Assembly (NCBI GenBank): GCA_014549065.1
Contig: JACDOX010000031.1
Span: forward strand, 6,342,072-6,406,071
Length of the DNA: 64,000 bases
Direction: 5' to 3'
DNA from: Cardinalis cardinalis
Lineage: Eukaryota > Chordata > Aves > Passeriformes > Cardinalidae
Shown: positions 1-13,907 of the stretch, piece after piece
Numbering within the stretch: the stretch's first letter is position 1
Layout: each line of letters opens with the position of its first letter
Notes under the pieces: model-generated
The model's database searches: none
Told to the model about the DNA's origin: nothing
The model's input: the letters and a program-made list of their open reading frames with translations, nothing else
Position numbers and translations under genes: made by a program

Positions 1-1435
1 CATCATTCTTTATGTTGGTCATGGTGATTTTTTATGCTCTAAGAAAAAGGNAAAAGGGAAACCAGTCAATTTCCCCCAAATTTGGCCTAAGTTTCTGCAA
101 AGTTTGTTTATAAAAAGCTTCTTCATATTAATTCAAATGAAATTATTTTTTACAGTAGTATAATTTATTCTTGATGAATGATATTGGGATTAATTCTCAT
201 ATACAGAAAGCATGATACTGTAAATCATGTAATTCTTGGAAAGTGGTTACAGTGAAAAAGGTAATTTTGTGAGTGTGGAGTTCCTTATTTCTTCTTTCTC
301 AATGATTTCTGTATTAAATGTGTTTAGCTTGCAAGTCTAAAAATCATTTTTCTAACTGCCAGCTGTTCAAACTGAACTTGAGGTCTTAAATCTTTTTCTC
401 ATATCTTACCTACAGAATAGATTTTAGTTACTGAAACTTAGATGTCAGTCCTTTTTNGTGATGGATGAGGCAGAATAGGGCCCATCTCCTTCCAAGTGGC
501 AGCTGGAGTGACATTACAACTCCATTGCAACTATTATGAAAACACTCATCACTAGATGAGGAGACAGCTGTAACTCTGTAAATAGAAACTGTTCTGTNGT
601 CTGGAAATATGTAATTTTTACATTTTAAATTATGTCTGTGCGCACCAGAGCAAGCAGGTGTAATTATCTTTCTTTAATATAGAGAGAAAATATAGCTGAG
701 GCTATGGAAACTGCGTTATTCAAAGCCACAAGGGCTGTTTTTTATAGTCTAATGTGTATCACTTTAAAACTGATTTGCTTATCTCTATAGCTAGTAATAA
801 AAACATTTTATCTTCCTGAGTAGTTGCCTTTTAAGATAGTGGGACTGTAAATTGAAGAGATGTCAAATGGCACTTGCTTGTCTGGCAAGCATTTCTTTAA
901 AATAATATTTTATGCACTCAGGTATCTTCTATCACTTCTCTTTTTCATTCCTTAATAGTTCTCCCAAAAACCAAAAATCATGAACATCTTGATCTCTTTC
1001 ACCTGTCTTCCCAAGAGAAACCAAAGCCTCCAGGTCCGAGTGTGATCAGAATTAAGGAACTGTGTAATCTCAATCAGCTTGTACCTTGTCCATTATGTCT
1101 GTAGGCTCTTTTCACCCTATAACCTCTCTTTTTAATATAGTACAACTTGGTCAAAATATGATTCAGTAAAAACACAANTATTTAAACCAGAAGTTTCAGT
1201 CCACACTTTTAGTAAATGTTTTGCTTGGCAGAAGCTTCATTACACAATAAATGAGTCTTTTGGAAAGAGCCAACTGCTTCATATAAAACAAGCTCCTGTT
1301 CCTTTATTGCTTTAGGGGAAGAACAATGAAAATTCACTGTTACTGGCCACATCAACCTGAATGAAAGCCAAATAGGAAAATTGAAAATGATTGTCAAGTT
1401 CATCATATCTAATACAATAGAGGCAAATTAGAGTT

Positions 1436-1512
1436 ATCTGCAGCAGCAGAAGTAGCAGCAGATTGCATTATAAATCATCATATCATTGACAGTCAATTAC
1501 ATTCAAAACTTT
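1436..1512. promoter_or_regulatory. Candidate cis-regulatory block (homeodomain/MEIS-type motifs)
   Basis: A short interval begins with an imperfect CAG/AGC trinucleotide run (about 1438-1461). It continues into tightly packed AT-rich motifs: ATTATAAATCATCATATCATT, a TTGACAG site of MEIS/TGIF type, and CAATTAC of homeodomain type. Such packing is common in conserved vertebrate enhancers. That is family knowledge; that this stretch is an enhancer is inference. No coding potential is seen. Confidence 0.22.
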
Positions 1513-4500
1513 TCAAGCATGAGGCAGCGGCAGTGTTTATCTACTAACAAACTTATTCAAGCCAGAAAACACAGTGTGGGTGCATGAGGAGAATTTCTTG
1601 GGGGTCTGAAGGGTTTGCATTATAAGGAGAGAATTTTATCAAAAGATATATTCTGTGAAAGATTAGAAAGCGTGAAGCCTGGTTTGTTGCAAAATTCATC
1701 TTTAAACCTAATCTGCCTTCCTTCTTCCACTGCAACAAATGCACATTTGATTGTTGACTGGGAGAGCCCTCCAGTAATGTCAACTTCTCTCCAGTCTTCT
1801 CTGCTTCATTACCGCTTTTGCTTTCACAATATTTCTAGCTCCCTTCTGAGTTCTCAGCATTTTCCCCCTTCCCTTGTTCTTTTGTTGGTTTGCTTGCTTT
1901 TAATTTTAAGTGCATTTTTAGTTTTCTTCAGGAGTGAAGAGCTTTCTGTAAATTATTCAAAGTAAGTAACCTTGCACGCTAGGAAATCAGTCCCTCACCT
2001 AATAGATATTTTATTAAATATATTAAATAAGTCCGAATCAAATAGATTGTATAAAAATTGATATAAATTGACAGAAGAGTCTAGACAAAATTCCACTAGT
2101 CAGTTTATTTTATGAACTCTCAGAATTGGACAGAGCCTTCAGAATTAGATGCAATTTTTTCTCTACTGAAAGTTACAGTGAGTGTACTTTCTGGCTGTTC
2201 CCATGGGCACCAGGGAAAGCACAGAGCAGGAGCAAAAACTTCTGGTCCTAGGACAAGGGTTTGTGATTTTGCTGTGGTGCAGAAGAGGGGGAGGGTGTTC
2301 CATATGATGATTCATCTACCTTTTCGATACACATAGAAAGCCCTGAAGCCGTAACAGAATGTAATGCAGGGTTTGTATTGATCTTATATCCACAAGCTTG
2401 TATGGAGTAGGANAGATTGTGTTTTAGGGAGAAGGTCCTAAATTTATTTTTTTGTAATCGAAACTGGGNAATCTCCAGAGGTTCTCTAGCACCAGGTCTC
2501 TTCATATTTTCAGAATTACTTGAAAAAGCTATTGCAATATGGCAATTAGCTGCTCTAATATTAAATTTGGTATAAAGTCAAGGTCGAGAACTGTGCTGCT
2601 GTTGTACAGAATTAAAAAAAATATTTTTTAGTAAGAAATAAGAGACCAGGAGCCCCAAGGTATTCCTTCTGCAAGAGGTCTCCTTTGTGCTCTGACTGAC
2701 GCTGCCTCCATGCTGTTCCAAGTCAGTTGACTCGAGATGTACTGCATAGAGACGTGCTTGTGATTGATTCTAAGTTACAGTCCTAAACCACCAAACACTT
2801 TTTGCCCTCCAACCCTCTGTTTATCTAATATAAGAGGAGCATGGGGGATGAAGAGCCTAGCTCATTACAAATCTGCTGAATTTTGCCATGCCTGGGAACT
2901 GATCTTGAGTACATCTAAAATCAAGTAGCCAGTTGAAGCGCTAAACTTAACACTGCTTGAATAATTAAAAGGAAAATANAGGTAATCACAGAAAGTGGTT
3001 CAGATATTAGGTGGGATAATCATGCCAAGAATCTAGAACAAAAACTGAGTTAATGTAGATACTCTAGTTAGCTGCCTGAAGATGGGCAGGAAAAACCTCT
3101 CAAGTCCTAGATCAGAATGAACATGAACAAAATTGTTACACTGACATAATTTTAAAGTGCTATTAAATTAGCTGAACAGGTAGAAGAGAAAGACTTTTGC
3201 ATAATGGTGAAGTCAAAAGTGTGTGTGCAATTTTACATTTCTGGAAACAATTAAAAAGTCTTTTAGCTGATGTTTGTATCTGGGAAATAAGAAATAAAAA
3301 TGTGGATACTTTATGTGGAAATCAGACACACTGGTTATGCTGCTCTACTTGAACTGTGCAGTTGACCTATGCTCTATCTACCCCATGGGTCATAACCTGT
3401 CGTGTGAGGGAATCACTGGGGAATTTGCTATCTTTTTAGGGGATCTGAATCTCTTCCACTCTTTGCATGATTACCACTTTATGAAATTCCAGCTACAAAA
3501 CAGAGGACAATAATGCATTCATTGCAGTTTTTTGCTTTTGGCTGGATGTTTCAATGAGTCTGGGCTAAAACCTGTTTCTGTGATTATTCAAAGTTTAGCA
3601 TATTTTCAAAGCTTTTCAGTTTTACTAAAGTCTTCATATAAATCTGGCTGTAAATCATATCTTTATTTATCCATCTCCTTTGCCTCTTTTAGCTTTTTAT
3701 GAAAACACTCTTGCATCCACTGTTGAGTTAATGAATACTAAATTTAGTGTATAAGTAGTTTTGTAGAGGATTATGTTGCATATCTGTACCATATTAAGAA
3801 ACTGGTGTTTGGTTGGTTTCTAAAGCTTCTTGACAGCTGGGGCATGACAAAGAAAGCTTTTCTGTATACTTGTTCTGAGTTTTTTTGGGCATGGATTATC
3901 AAGTAGCCATAAATAAGCCTTATTGACCCAGGTTATTATTTTACGTTTGCTTTCACATATTTCACATACTGAGTTGTTTTGTGTGTTTTTTTCAAAGGAA
4001 TAGATCAGGGTTAGTAACTCTCTGGGTCGTATTCTGAGAACTAGTTAAGCCAGAAGGACTTGATTTTTTACAAACACATATTTTGTTAGCCACCATGAAT
4101 AAAATAGTAGATTTTAAATTATGGTTTTGATTGCTTGAAATTGAAAGTTCCTTCAATTGTGCTATTATTCATACAGAAGCAAACTTGTAATAGGAATGTT
4201 AGCAAAGATTAAGAATAGGAATTTGGTCTCAATAACATAAAAAACAAATTACAAGTATGTGGGGTTTTTTTTCCTCCTTTTCAATACATAGTTCAACTTA
4301 AGTAATCTTTTGGAGCAGTTTTCCAGTGTTTTTCTTTTTAGCTGTGCTCACAGAAAATAAATAAATGATTTTTCACTTGTACTACGTGATCCTGCTGGTA
4401 TTCATCAAAATGAGTACAACCTATCTTGCTTTAAGCAGTGTATGATCCTTTATTTTATGTCCTGGAATTGGTCTTGGAACCCAAATTTTCTGCTCNCTAG

Positions 4501-5874
4501 CTTTATTTGGTAGGGTTTAATGTTATTTGCAGACATGAACACAGCTTTTACAAAGCAGTTCTGACATACTGTTAAGTAGGCTTTAGACTGTAGGAATTCA
4601 TTTCATNCTTTGTTCTTGCTCTCTTATTGAAGTGTATGCATTGCCCATTAATATTTGGGATTATGTTCACACTCTTGAATGTATCAAACCCTCAAAACCG
4701 TCCACTTTCTTGTTAATGCAATAACAGCCTCATCATAAGACTTTCTATTATAAGTGACTTTCCTAGAGCTGCAGGCCTTTGAGGTCCATCTTTCTTGAAT
4801 GCAACATGACCAATTCCTGTACTTCCAAGGTAAAGTTTAAAAAAGCTCTTCTGTTTCATAAAGTGATGGTATCTTTTTGCATTTATTTTGCATTTCTTGG
4901 TGGGTTGGGGTCATGCTGGCGTGGGGACAATTGTCTGTCTTATTTTTAACTCCTTCCCAGTGGGAAACATCTTATCTGCATGTGTTCTCAGAATTCTGTT
5001 CTACGTATGTTCTATATAGAAGGCATGCGTAATTTATGTAAAACTTTTGGAATTTGCACCTTCTATTATTTTGTGGGAAGGAAAATGATGGATTTTCAAA
5101 TCATGCTACATGTTTTAATTTTGATAGAAGGTACAAATGTGTTTATACAAGGTTGCTCAACTCCTGTAAGAAAGGTTATTAATTGAGAAATTATTTGCTG
5201 AGGTAAACCACCTGTGTTAGACAGCAAAATTCATCACTCTAGTCTTGTTTAGTCATGTACAAAATACACTGTAAACATTGAAAATTCAAGGGAATTAATG
5301 CTTATCCAAAATATTTTCAGGCCATCCTAGCAGGAATGCTGGGGCTCAATGATAAATGGTTTTGATGGTGTCAACACAAACAGTTTCTTTGACATGACCT
5401 AAGGTTTAGGTTGCCATTTGTAAGGTTGTTTGTTGATACGTGATTGAGCGTGCTGTGACCCCGCAGAATGTTTTTACCCTCCTCCTGTTTGCAAGGCAGT
5501 AAGACCAGGCATGCATGTAGCTGTGAAGTAGCTAATGATGTAAATTTTGGTAAGTGAAAGTGCAGCTTACCAGACAAATTATATGCTGTCTAATAATGCA
5601 AGATTTTTCTTGTACTTAGGCCTTCTTATTGTTTGTTTAAAATAAGTTTGCTTTTCATGTTGTTGTTACATTTTAGAATATTTTGTAGTCTAGCTTCCAN
5701 GTCAGTCTTCTGCAGTCCCATTACATTAGTATTCATCTTGTTCTGTATATCTATTCTTTATAGTTTTAAGGAAAGCAATTTGATTATTTCCTATTTGTTA
5801 GTGAGTATTAAAAAGTGTGCTTCCCAGGACTCCTGAATTCAAATTGCAAGTCAAGCTTCTTCAAAATAGTGAAC

Positions 5875-5920
5875 CCAAAACAAACAAACAAACAAAACCT
5901 CACCAAAACAAAACCGAAAT
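5875..5920. repeat. (CAAA)n-like A-rich simple repeat
   Basis: Several consecutive CAAA units are followed by degenerate CAAAA units. This is an ordinary simple repeat. No retroposon body is visible next to it, so I do not call it a LINE or SINE tail. Confidence 0.7.
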
Positions 5921-6099
5921 ACACTGAAGAACATAAATAGGCATAAAAATAAGGAAAGTAACCTGGAAATAAAGATAACATAAAGTAGTGAAAAATGGAA
6001 GCCCTATGTTAATTAGAAATTGATAAGAAAGAGATCATTAGAGGTTAAGTCAATCTTGTATTCCTATAAAAATTAGAAAATAGTACCATTCCATTATAT

Positions 6100-6214
6100 A
6101 ATCATAGAATCATTAACCATTAAGAGGTTGAAAGGAACTTAAAGATCATCTTGTNCTAATCCGCCCTGCTATGGGCAGGGGCACTTTCCACTAGACCAGG
6201 TTGCTCAAGGCCTT
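6100..6214 (-). mobile_element. CR1 LINE 3'-end fragment
   Basis: On the plus strand the block opens with ATCATAGAATCATTAA and runs through GAAAGGAACTTAAAGATCATC, a CCCTGCTATGGGCAGGG-like segment and CTAGACCAGGTTGCTCAAGGCC. This is the order of the antisense 3' UTR of avian CR1 elements, with the terminal ATTCTATGA-type repeat at the plus-strand left end, so the element lies on the minus strand. It is severely 5'-truncated, as is usual for CR1, and only about 115 bp remain. It is non-coding. Confidence 0.85.
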
Positions 6215-9167
6215 AAATATAAAGAAGAGAGAAAATATAGGATAGTGTAGAGAAAGCTGAAGGACTCAGTGCAGAGTTCAGTGCAGTCTTCATGCTCCAT
6301 GATACAGAATTATTCGACAATACCCAATGGAAGTATTTAATGAGTACATAGAGTACATGAGAAGCATGGAGACACAGGGCTTAGAAGAATTGCATGCTGA
6401 AGTATGGCTGCCTAAAAGAAAGACCTTAAAAAAATGAATTAATAAAATTAAAAATTAACGACTGAGAGCTTTCTCTGAATCTTTTACATTTTGAGAACTC
6501 ATGGAGGAGGGATCTAGGATGATTCTGGACTTCAGAATAAGAAAAACAGACCTATGTTGTCATATCCACTCTGAGCTGAATCTTTGGAAATAGTCTAGAA
6601 CNAGCATTTAATATGTACAAACTGAATTTACCTCAAGAGTACTGTTGGCAGACTAACAGATCCATAGAAATCTGTAGATGTAACACACCTTGGGTTTAGT
6701 ACACTCTTTCATCTTGTCCCACATGATATTCNTGTAGGCAAACTTGGGCTCTGTTTCATTGTTTTCCTGTGATGCATGAGAAGCAATGAGTTACTGTTAG
6801 TGTTCCCTCAGATTCTGAAAACATGTCAACAGTCTTGCATTTGTCGGTCTTGGGCAGAGTATTACTTTCAGTGTTTCCATTAATGATTTTGATGATAGAC
6901 TAATGTATCCTTGTAAAATCTGCAGATAAAAATCAAAGTTCTAACAATGTGTAAATGGCTGGTTGGTGATTGGCAATAAAAATTTTGGAAGACATCTTCA
7001 AAGTGATAAGCTGATATTTGTTCAAGATTTGTGGGAGCTGTTACACTCAAAAAGGAGAAATTAAATGTCCCAAGGTGAAAATACCTGGCTAATCAGGTTA
7101 TAGTCAGTCAGAAATGAAACATGAGTTAACAATGTGATCCTGTAGAATATATGAACATGTTTACTGTGTGCAAGAATTGAAAAACAATTATTCAAGTCAA
7201 TGCTCTTGAGACCATATCCAGAATGTTGAGTAGATTTGTTCATCACATTTTAAAGAAGAGTTGAGGAGGCTAGAGAAAGTCCAAAATAAAAGAATAAAAA
7301 TGATGATGGATTTTGTAGACATAATTTTACAATATATTGATAGAATTTGTTTTATTTAATTTACAAAAGGAAGACTCCTAAAATATAGTATCTCTATTAT
7401 GCACAGATTTGTTGCAAGCAGGATGATGATACTGCTTTTCTTGTCCACTTAGTGAGAGAGAAGAATAAATGGAGTTATTCTACAGATTAAGTTTAGGGTT
7501 AAAAAAATAATAGCTTATCAGGCAGTAAATCTTTGCAATAAACTACCTGCATGTATTTTGTTTTCTGGAATTTTCTTCAAATTTGCCAGATGTCTGACAA
7601 ATGAATCAAGTATAATAGCTTTCCTTTATTTTCTGTAGCTGAAGTAGGTATTCTGCAAGATCTCATTTCCCATTCATTAATATGAATCCATAACATGTAT
7701 GTTTATGTACCAGGTTTATTTAGCATCTTTGTGTGCCTTGATTCCTTATGCTTCAAATACAATGATACTTTCTTTTTTTCGGTAGTTGTGGTGAGAGTAT
7801 ATGTACATAAAATATTTAGATTTCTTGGGTACTGTGAGAATGGAAGCCATATACGTTTACACTGTAGAGTGACAGACAGCTACTCTATGCAAAGTCATTG
7901 TGAAAATGACATTTCTTTGTCTTGAATTCTTGTTTTCTACTTCTGGGAGATTGGAAGATAGTGTCTTCACAGAGTAGTAAAGGAAGTATCTAACCTCAGT
8001 TGTGCCTCTTGGGACCCATTGGACAATTTTTGGAGAAGTGTTATTTGCATATCTCAAATCAACTCTGGCAAGTGTTGGAAAAGTTCCTAGCTGCCAATTT
8101 TGACAGCCACAATTCTGGCAGCTGCTAGCCTTGAAGGGGAAGGAGACAAAAAAAAAGTAATGGCATTGGTATTTTTGTAGAGCTTGGGTGACATTTAATA
8201 TTACCTGCTGAAAATAAAAATAAAAAGGCAAAAACGTGAAGGAGAGAAAAGGGTTCCAACTCATGGAGCAGATAATAGTAATTTAGTATTTTAAAGCTAC
8301 TCAATGACTATTTCATCTCTGAACAGTTCCACTTGCAGCTTGTTAAACTGAAAGTAGAAATAAGAAATTATAGGCTGAAGGAATGGGGTTAAAAATAAAT
8401 TCTCAAGTGGGCCAGAAAACTGCAACTTCTTGGGGAAAAGTGGTTTAGCAAATGTCAGTTTTCTGTTGTTATTTTCACAAGAAAAGGTCTGATACTGCTA
8501 AGTATTTCTCAAAAGGGAGGTTACTATAATATAGAGGTAAAGATATATAGTAGTGATTGTAAAGAATAAATAGTTTTTTAGGTGTTTGAAGGATTTAGAG
8601 GGAAAACTTTATGAAGGGAAGAGATACTGTTTCATGCATTTTATTTGCACTTGNAATATTTTGATTGTACTTCTACAAAATAAAACAGATGAAATTTTTC
8701 AATTAGGTGTGAGGGGATTTTAGGGAGACATCTTGATGTGGCTTGGCACTGGTTGCTGGCTATTTTATTAGGATTTGTATTTTCATTCACTAGGAGACTA
8801 TAGACTTCTGAATGCAAAGCTGATGTNACAAGAAATTTTTCTTTATTAGAAAGCACATAATTTGACCTGAAGGTCACATTACATTTTCTCTTGTGTTGAA
8901 GCACTATGGATAGGATTAATCTGTATTGGTCTTTTGTTTTCTGCTGTATGTTATCATGATGCATTGCTGTTACAATAGCAAATAGCCTGTCAACACATTT
9001 ACTGGACCGTAACTCTCTTGGGATAATCACTGAATTTTCATCAAGACTCTAATGATTAGTGTTCCTGATTATGATAATCAAATAACTAATTAGCTATCAT
9101 GATTCAGAAAAGACATAAAATTTAAAATGTTTTCAGAATATGTTAAAAGTTTTAAGGTACTTCCACT

Positions 9168-9224
9168 TGGTTTTGTTTTTGTTTTTTGGTTGTTTGTGTT
9201 TTTTGGGGTTTTTTTGTTGTTTCT
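9168..9224. repeat. GT-rich low-complexity tract
   Basis: The plus strand consists almost only of T and G (TTTTG, TTTGG and TTTTTTGGGG units) and has no intact tandem unit. Two similar tracts lie at 44.3 and 47.3 kb. All three have T/G on the plus strand. Confidence 0.7.
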
Positions 9225-10805
9225 AAAAAGACATGTTAGGACATGTTGGATGAAATGGAAGTTGCCAATTTTTACTGAAAAGGAGCTGAGTGGTTTTTCA
9301 CTCTGTCCTGTATTTCTGTTAATTTTGGACATAGCTAATTAAAAAAATAATGTGAAATTGCTACTGGACTGTATAAGAAAAGGCAATACATTTTTCTGGG
9401 ATTTGTATGTTTCTTTTCTCTTTTCTTTATATTTTGTGCCCTTTTTTTCAGATTTTCAGAAGTGTTAAAGCCTGACTAGATGTCAGTGTATAGGCAGAGA
9501 TTGGTCTCATCCTCACAGATTGCCTCACAGTGGTGTTGTATTGTGGCACTGAGATGGTGTTCTTCTCACCTTTATGTCTACTTTCTCTTTTTGTACTTGA
9601 ACATGGTGAAAACTTGTGGTAGTGTTTCATTCAGACTTCCTGCTTTCAAAAGTGAGTGTCTGACTGGAATTGATGGGCTTTGATGGTTNGTTTGTTTGTG
9701 TTTTTTTGTTTTTATTTATCTGTTTAATGATATGTCAGAGAAAGACGGCAATGCTGGAGTTTGTTAAAGGATTCATTACAGGCAAATCCAGTTCCTTGTC
9801 CTTTTCCAGAACTACTGTTGGATCCAGATACTTGCAATTGCATTGTTTTCCACGCTGTCCTTCATCTGTGCTCATTTTAAATGTCACAGAGAGAGGTGGT
9901 GACATTATGCTAATTTGTAATGGATTCTAGTGTTACATTGCCCCATTTCTTTGACCTCAGCAAAGAGCACTTGCTGAGAAGAACAGAGGATGATTACCTC
10001 CCCTCTGAGCATGAACTAGCTGCTATGGCTACATGACCTTGGATTTAAAGAATAAACTCTAAAAATTGCTGTGCAGAGGTTGTACAGGTTTTGTGCCTAA
10101 AACAAAGAAAGGATTTCAAAGAGAATTTTTTCTCCTCTGTGACTGAGTTTATAGATTCTTCCCCATACAATGTATCTCTTATTCAGAAATTCCCCTCTCC
10201 AAGCTGTGAGATCAGTGTTCAGTAAATGTGAAAAGAACTGTGGCTCACATATATTTAGGATATGCTCTTTAAGAGATATGAAGCTTTTATAGGAGAATTA
10301 GATGAAAGACAAAGTATTGGAGTTTATTATGAGTTCATGGCTGGAATTAGACTGTACCTGTATCAAGATAAGGATCTTGCCTGAAAGATTGCTGTGGTTT
10401 GATCTTCCTGCAACCTAAATGCAGGAATTATTGAGCTCCCGACTACAAAAAGACTCTCAAAGCAGCCCCTGAAACTATATCAATTCTGAACTGCTAGAAT
10501 ATAAAAAAATGGTGACAGGATCAAAGCCATAGTCCAGCCATCACTGCTCTTTTTAAAAGAGAACTGAACAGGGTCATGTGAGAGGACCCTATGAATGGTG
10601 GAATTGAAGGAAGATTTCAGTCTCCCTTTGAAAATATACTGGCATTAATATATGATTTTGAAGAGCATGAATAAGAAGCTCTATAGTCAAAGGACTGCTG
10701 CAGGAGCAGGTTTTTGGCCTTTTTTAAGTCAGTTACAATTACACTGGAGCTCCAAATAAGGGGTGAGTAAAGCCTGAGGACATAATTCTGAATTCATTCC
10801 CTACC

Positions 10806-10850
10806 CAAAACTCCCCCTCATGCTCCATGGGAGGATAAGGGGGAGTTTTG
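10806..10850. other. 45-nt hairpin with 13-bp perfect outer stem
   Basis: CAAAACTCCCCCT at 10806-10818 is the exact reverse complement of AGGGGGAGTTTTG at 10838-10850. The 19-nt interval also folds: A10820-T10836, T10821-A10835 and C10823-C10826 with G10830-G10833, leaving a three-base loop. The result is an almost continuous stem with two single mismatches. It is too short for a typical pre-miRNA. It may be the relic of a small inverted-repeat element, or chance. Confidence 0.6.
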
Positions 10851-13534
10851 TGTTATGCAACACTGCATAAGTTCTTGATTCTGGTTCACATTGAAAGTTA
10901 AATCTGTTGTTCAACTTACTAGTTTCTTCTGAATAAAACAAAGCAAAACAAAAGAGAAAAATCCAGAAAACAGATTGGAATTCCTTTTGGGAAAGATAAA
11001 CTTCTCTCCAGATATGTTCTGGNATTTTGATTTTGAAAGATTAGGAGGCTCACACTTGGTGAAAGTCAAAGACTATTGATTTCTGCACATGGAATAACTA
11101 ATATTTTCATATAATAGTTTTGATTTTGAATCTTGAAACTAATTTCTTCTTTTGAGGATTACCAGATTGTTAATGGTAGTGAAGTGAAATCTCTAAGACT
11201 ATCAATGATTTGATGAATTTGATTTTTTTTCCATCAGGAGAACAGGAAAAGTAAAATTGCGCTCTGAACAAATACAGGGTGGATGTCAATTCAGTTTACT
11301 ACAGTTTACTGTTGTATTTTCCCCTCCATTTTATAGATGGATTTTATTTGTTCTTGAAAGAATAGACCTTGGCTTTGGTACGCCTTTGAACTTCATAGAT
11401 TTTAAGATTTCATAGTGGGCTAGATTTTTGTGGATTTAAAATGAAGGAAAGAACACAAATCTTAGTAATAAAAAAATCCTCAAGCTTTTCAGTCATACTG
11501 AATGCCTTCCTGTCTTCGTATTTATTATCTTTTCACCCCTTGAAGCTTGCAATTGTTTGTGGATCCAAGTTGGCAGAAAAGAAAGCTTAAGATGGTATAT
11601 AAAGATGATTTTAATGTTCATTATATTCCTGTCTTACATAGTGAAGGTTTGGGAATCAACTTACTTTAAAATGTCACCTGCATTCTGGTCACATTCACTG
11701 TCCTAAGGTCCAAATAAAGTATGCTCTATGTCTAAAATGAACATTTGCCCTAATTATAAGACCCTAAAACATTATTAAAATCTACAAAAATAAATAATAT
11801 TTAAATAATAGATCATATGTTAGCTTTCTTTCTCCATGAATTTCTAAACATATGCGATGAAAAAATTGAACTGTTTTTTGTATGTCCAATCACATCTGTT
11901 ACGACTGCTGAAATGCATCTGCTTATGGATTGTGTGAGGTGCTTAAAAAGATATTACAGCTTTATTTAGCAAGAGGTAAATTTGAACTCTGAGCTAAAAT
12001 ACAGCTAGTTTCCATNTTTAGACAGGCAATCACTTATTTTAATCAGATCTCAGTATTACAGCGTCGTACTTCACCTGTTTCAGAAATAAATTTCTGTAGG
12101 AATAGTCTGTACAGCATGCTGGGATATTTTAGCACTGTGATAAGGTCGTATTTCATATTAAATATCTAAAAGGAGTTAATTCTGTGGTGTAAATCTAAGT
12201 TTATAAAATTGTACGATAAAAATAGTATGTTCACTACACAAAACACTTCAGTTCTTTTGTAAAGTTAATCTATTTAGCAGCAAATGGAATTAAATCCTTT
12301 AGTTATCAACNAATATATCTGGTGTATTCTTCCTAACACATTATTTGGGCCAAAATGACATTTGTATTAATCTGCTTGTAAAGTTACAAATGCCTATATT
12401 TCTTGCATTATTTTAAGCATAATATCAAGGAAATCACAGTGATCTGTAATGCAGATATGTAGAGAGGCTATCCTATTGCCATTTGAAGCCTTTCATTGCA
12501 TTTTCTTTCTATGAAATAAATTTTTGGCAAGGAAATAAATATAGGTGAGGAAATAGCAAGACAGATCCCATTACTGTTCAAAGTATATTTTGATGAGAAT
12601 TTTTTTAAATGCATACCCATGGCAACTTGGACAGAAAAAAGGTATAAAACTCAAATACAATGGTTATGAAACATTGAAGCCTGAGAAACGAGCAGAGAAT
12701 ATCTGAAAAATGTGATCCAAAACAAAATGTTTCTTCATTCCTTCTGCTTTGTGAATAGTGACTTAAGATTCTAGTTTGAATATTGTATGATGGAAAAATG
12801 GACAGTAGTGGAATTTGAATAATCTCTGCAGTTGGATTTTGAAATACAAGGTTGACTTTCCTAAATGTGAGGTTTTGCTTACCATTCTATAATTGCTTCT
12901 TTTTTCCTTCATTTTTTTCCCTCGGCGGACTTAATGCTTTGTTGGATTTGAGCTCAACTAGTCTGGCTTGCATATTGCAGATCATTTACTAGGAACCTGC
13001 TGGGTTACTTTCAAAAAGTTCTTCAGTTCTTAAATAAATCACCAACAATTCCATTGTAATTGTACATTTAGTGTATTATTTGCAAGCTCTTATTTTGAAT
13101 GGGTAACTGAACAGTGATTTATTTTATGTTTCTGCAGTATGTTGGCTGTTACATGTGTAACAAATACACTGTTAAACTTCAGTTGTAATTTAAGTATTGT
13201 CGAGGAATACTAGTTTCTTTTTTCTATTTCAAAATTCACTTTTAAACAAGGTATTTAAAATTAGATCTGGTTTAAATTAATTTTCCCTGATATTTTTAGG
13301 TGTGTTTAATTATGGAGCCAAAGTGTTCTAAATGTACTCTAATTGGAATAAAACATGCAGTGGGAAAAAAATGTTAACATTATTTGGTAACTTTATGTCT
13401 CAATTTAGTTTTAGTGTTGCAGTTTCAGAATTAAAGGAAGAGAGTTATTCGTAACATGACACATATTCCTGATTCCATCTTTATCCACTGCTGGTAGTTG
13501 CTTTCCACTGTGAACACCATTCCTCTTCACAGAG

Positions 13535-13842
13535 ACCTGGAAGCCCTTGTCAGTGAAGACTCAGGCAAAGAAAGCATTCAGTACCACAGCCTTGCTTGTG
13601 CCTGCTGTCACTAAGACACCTGCACCATTCAGTTACAGTGCAACATTTTTGTTGTTCACTCTTTCACTGCCCACATCACGACAGAAATTCTTCTTGTTCT
13701 TATGTCCGTTGCAAGTGTCAGCTTTAGGTGGATTTTTGCTCTCCTAACACCAGCCCTCTGTGCCCTAGAAGTGCTTCTAAATTGCTCCTTTTGTGACTTG
13801 TTCTGCTTTCATCTCTTGTAAAATGCCTTTTTCTACATTGGA
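13535..13842 (-). mobile_element. CR1 LINE internal ORF2 fragment
   Basis: Read on the plus strand, the block follows the antisense order of the CR1 ORF2 region between endonuclease and reverse transcriptase. It has AGACTCAGGCAAAGAAAGCATTCAGTA, then a CACCTGCACCATTCAG-like segment, then AAATTCTTCTTGTTCTTATGTCC, then GACTTGTTCTGCTTTCATCTCTTG. The element is therefore on the minus strand. It is eroded and truncated at both ends, with no intact frame. It lies 65 bp from a CR1 3' end in the opposite orientation, so the two are probably separate insertions. Confidence 0.7.
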
Positions 13843-13907
13843 GCAATACAGTTTGTACAACCATATAGCTGTGTACAGCTATATATAGTTGTGTGGCCAG
13901 CAGACTG

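Larger units (their letters stand above)
1..6099. other. Non-coding AT-rich stretch, no gene seen
   Basis: I see no exon, RNA gene or recognisable mobile element here. Open frames on both strands are short and have no domain-like character. A motif cluster near 1.44-1.51 kb is listed separately. A (CAAA)n-like A-rich run lies at about 5875-5920. The remainder is unannotated unique sequence. Confidence 0.6.
6215..13534. other. Non-coding stretch, no gene seen
   Basis: No exon, RNA gene or further transposon is recognised. The longest open frames here, on the minus strand at 7857-8264 and 8641-9030, have no recognisable domain and match chance expectation for DNA this AT-rich. A GT-rich tract at 9.17-9.22 kb and a hairpin at 10.8 kb are listed separately. 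Confidence 0.55.

Noticed and set aside
2640..2760. Possible LTR or exon in a slightly GC-richer patch
   Set aside because: There is no TG/CA terminus pair with target duplication, no TATA/AATAAA order, and no open frame or splice signals beyond chance.
5875..5920. CRISPR-like or structured repeat array
   Set aside because: It is a simple CAAA microsatellite. No spaced identical repeats with unique spacers occur anywhere in the window, and the DNA is eukaryotic in character.
7857..8264. 135-codon minus-strand frame
   Set aside because: No recognisable domain, no splice or promoter context, and a length expected by chance about once in a window of this size and composition.
8641..9030. 129-codon minus-strand frame
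   Set aside because: It contains two ambiguous bases, has no domain similarity and has AT-driven composition.
13547..13747. 66-codon plus-strand frame
   Set aside because: It is antisense to a CR1 ORF2 fragment and simply follows that element's sequence.
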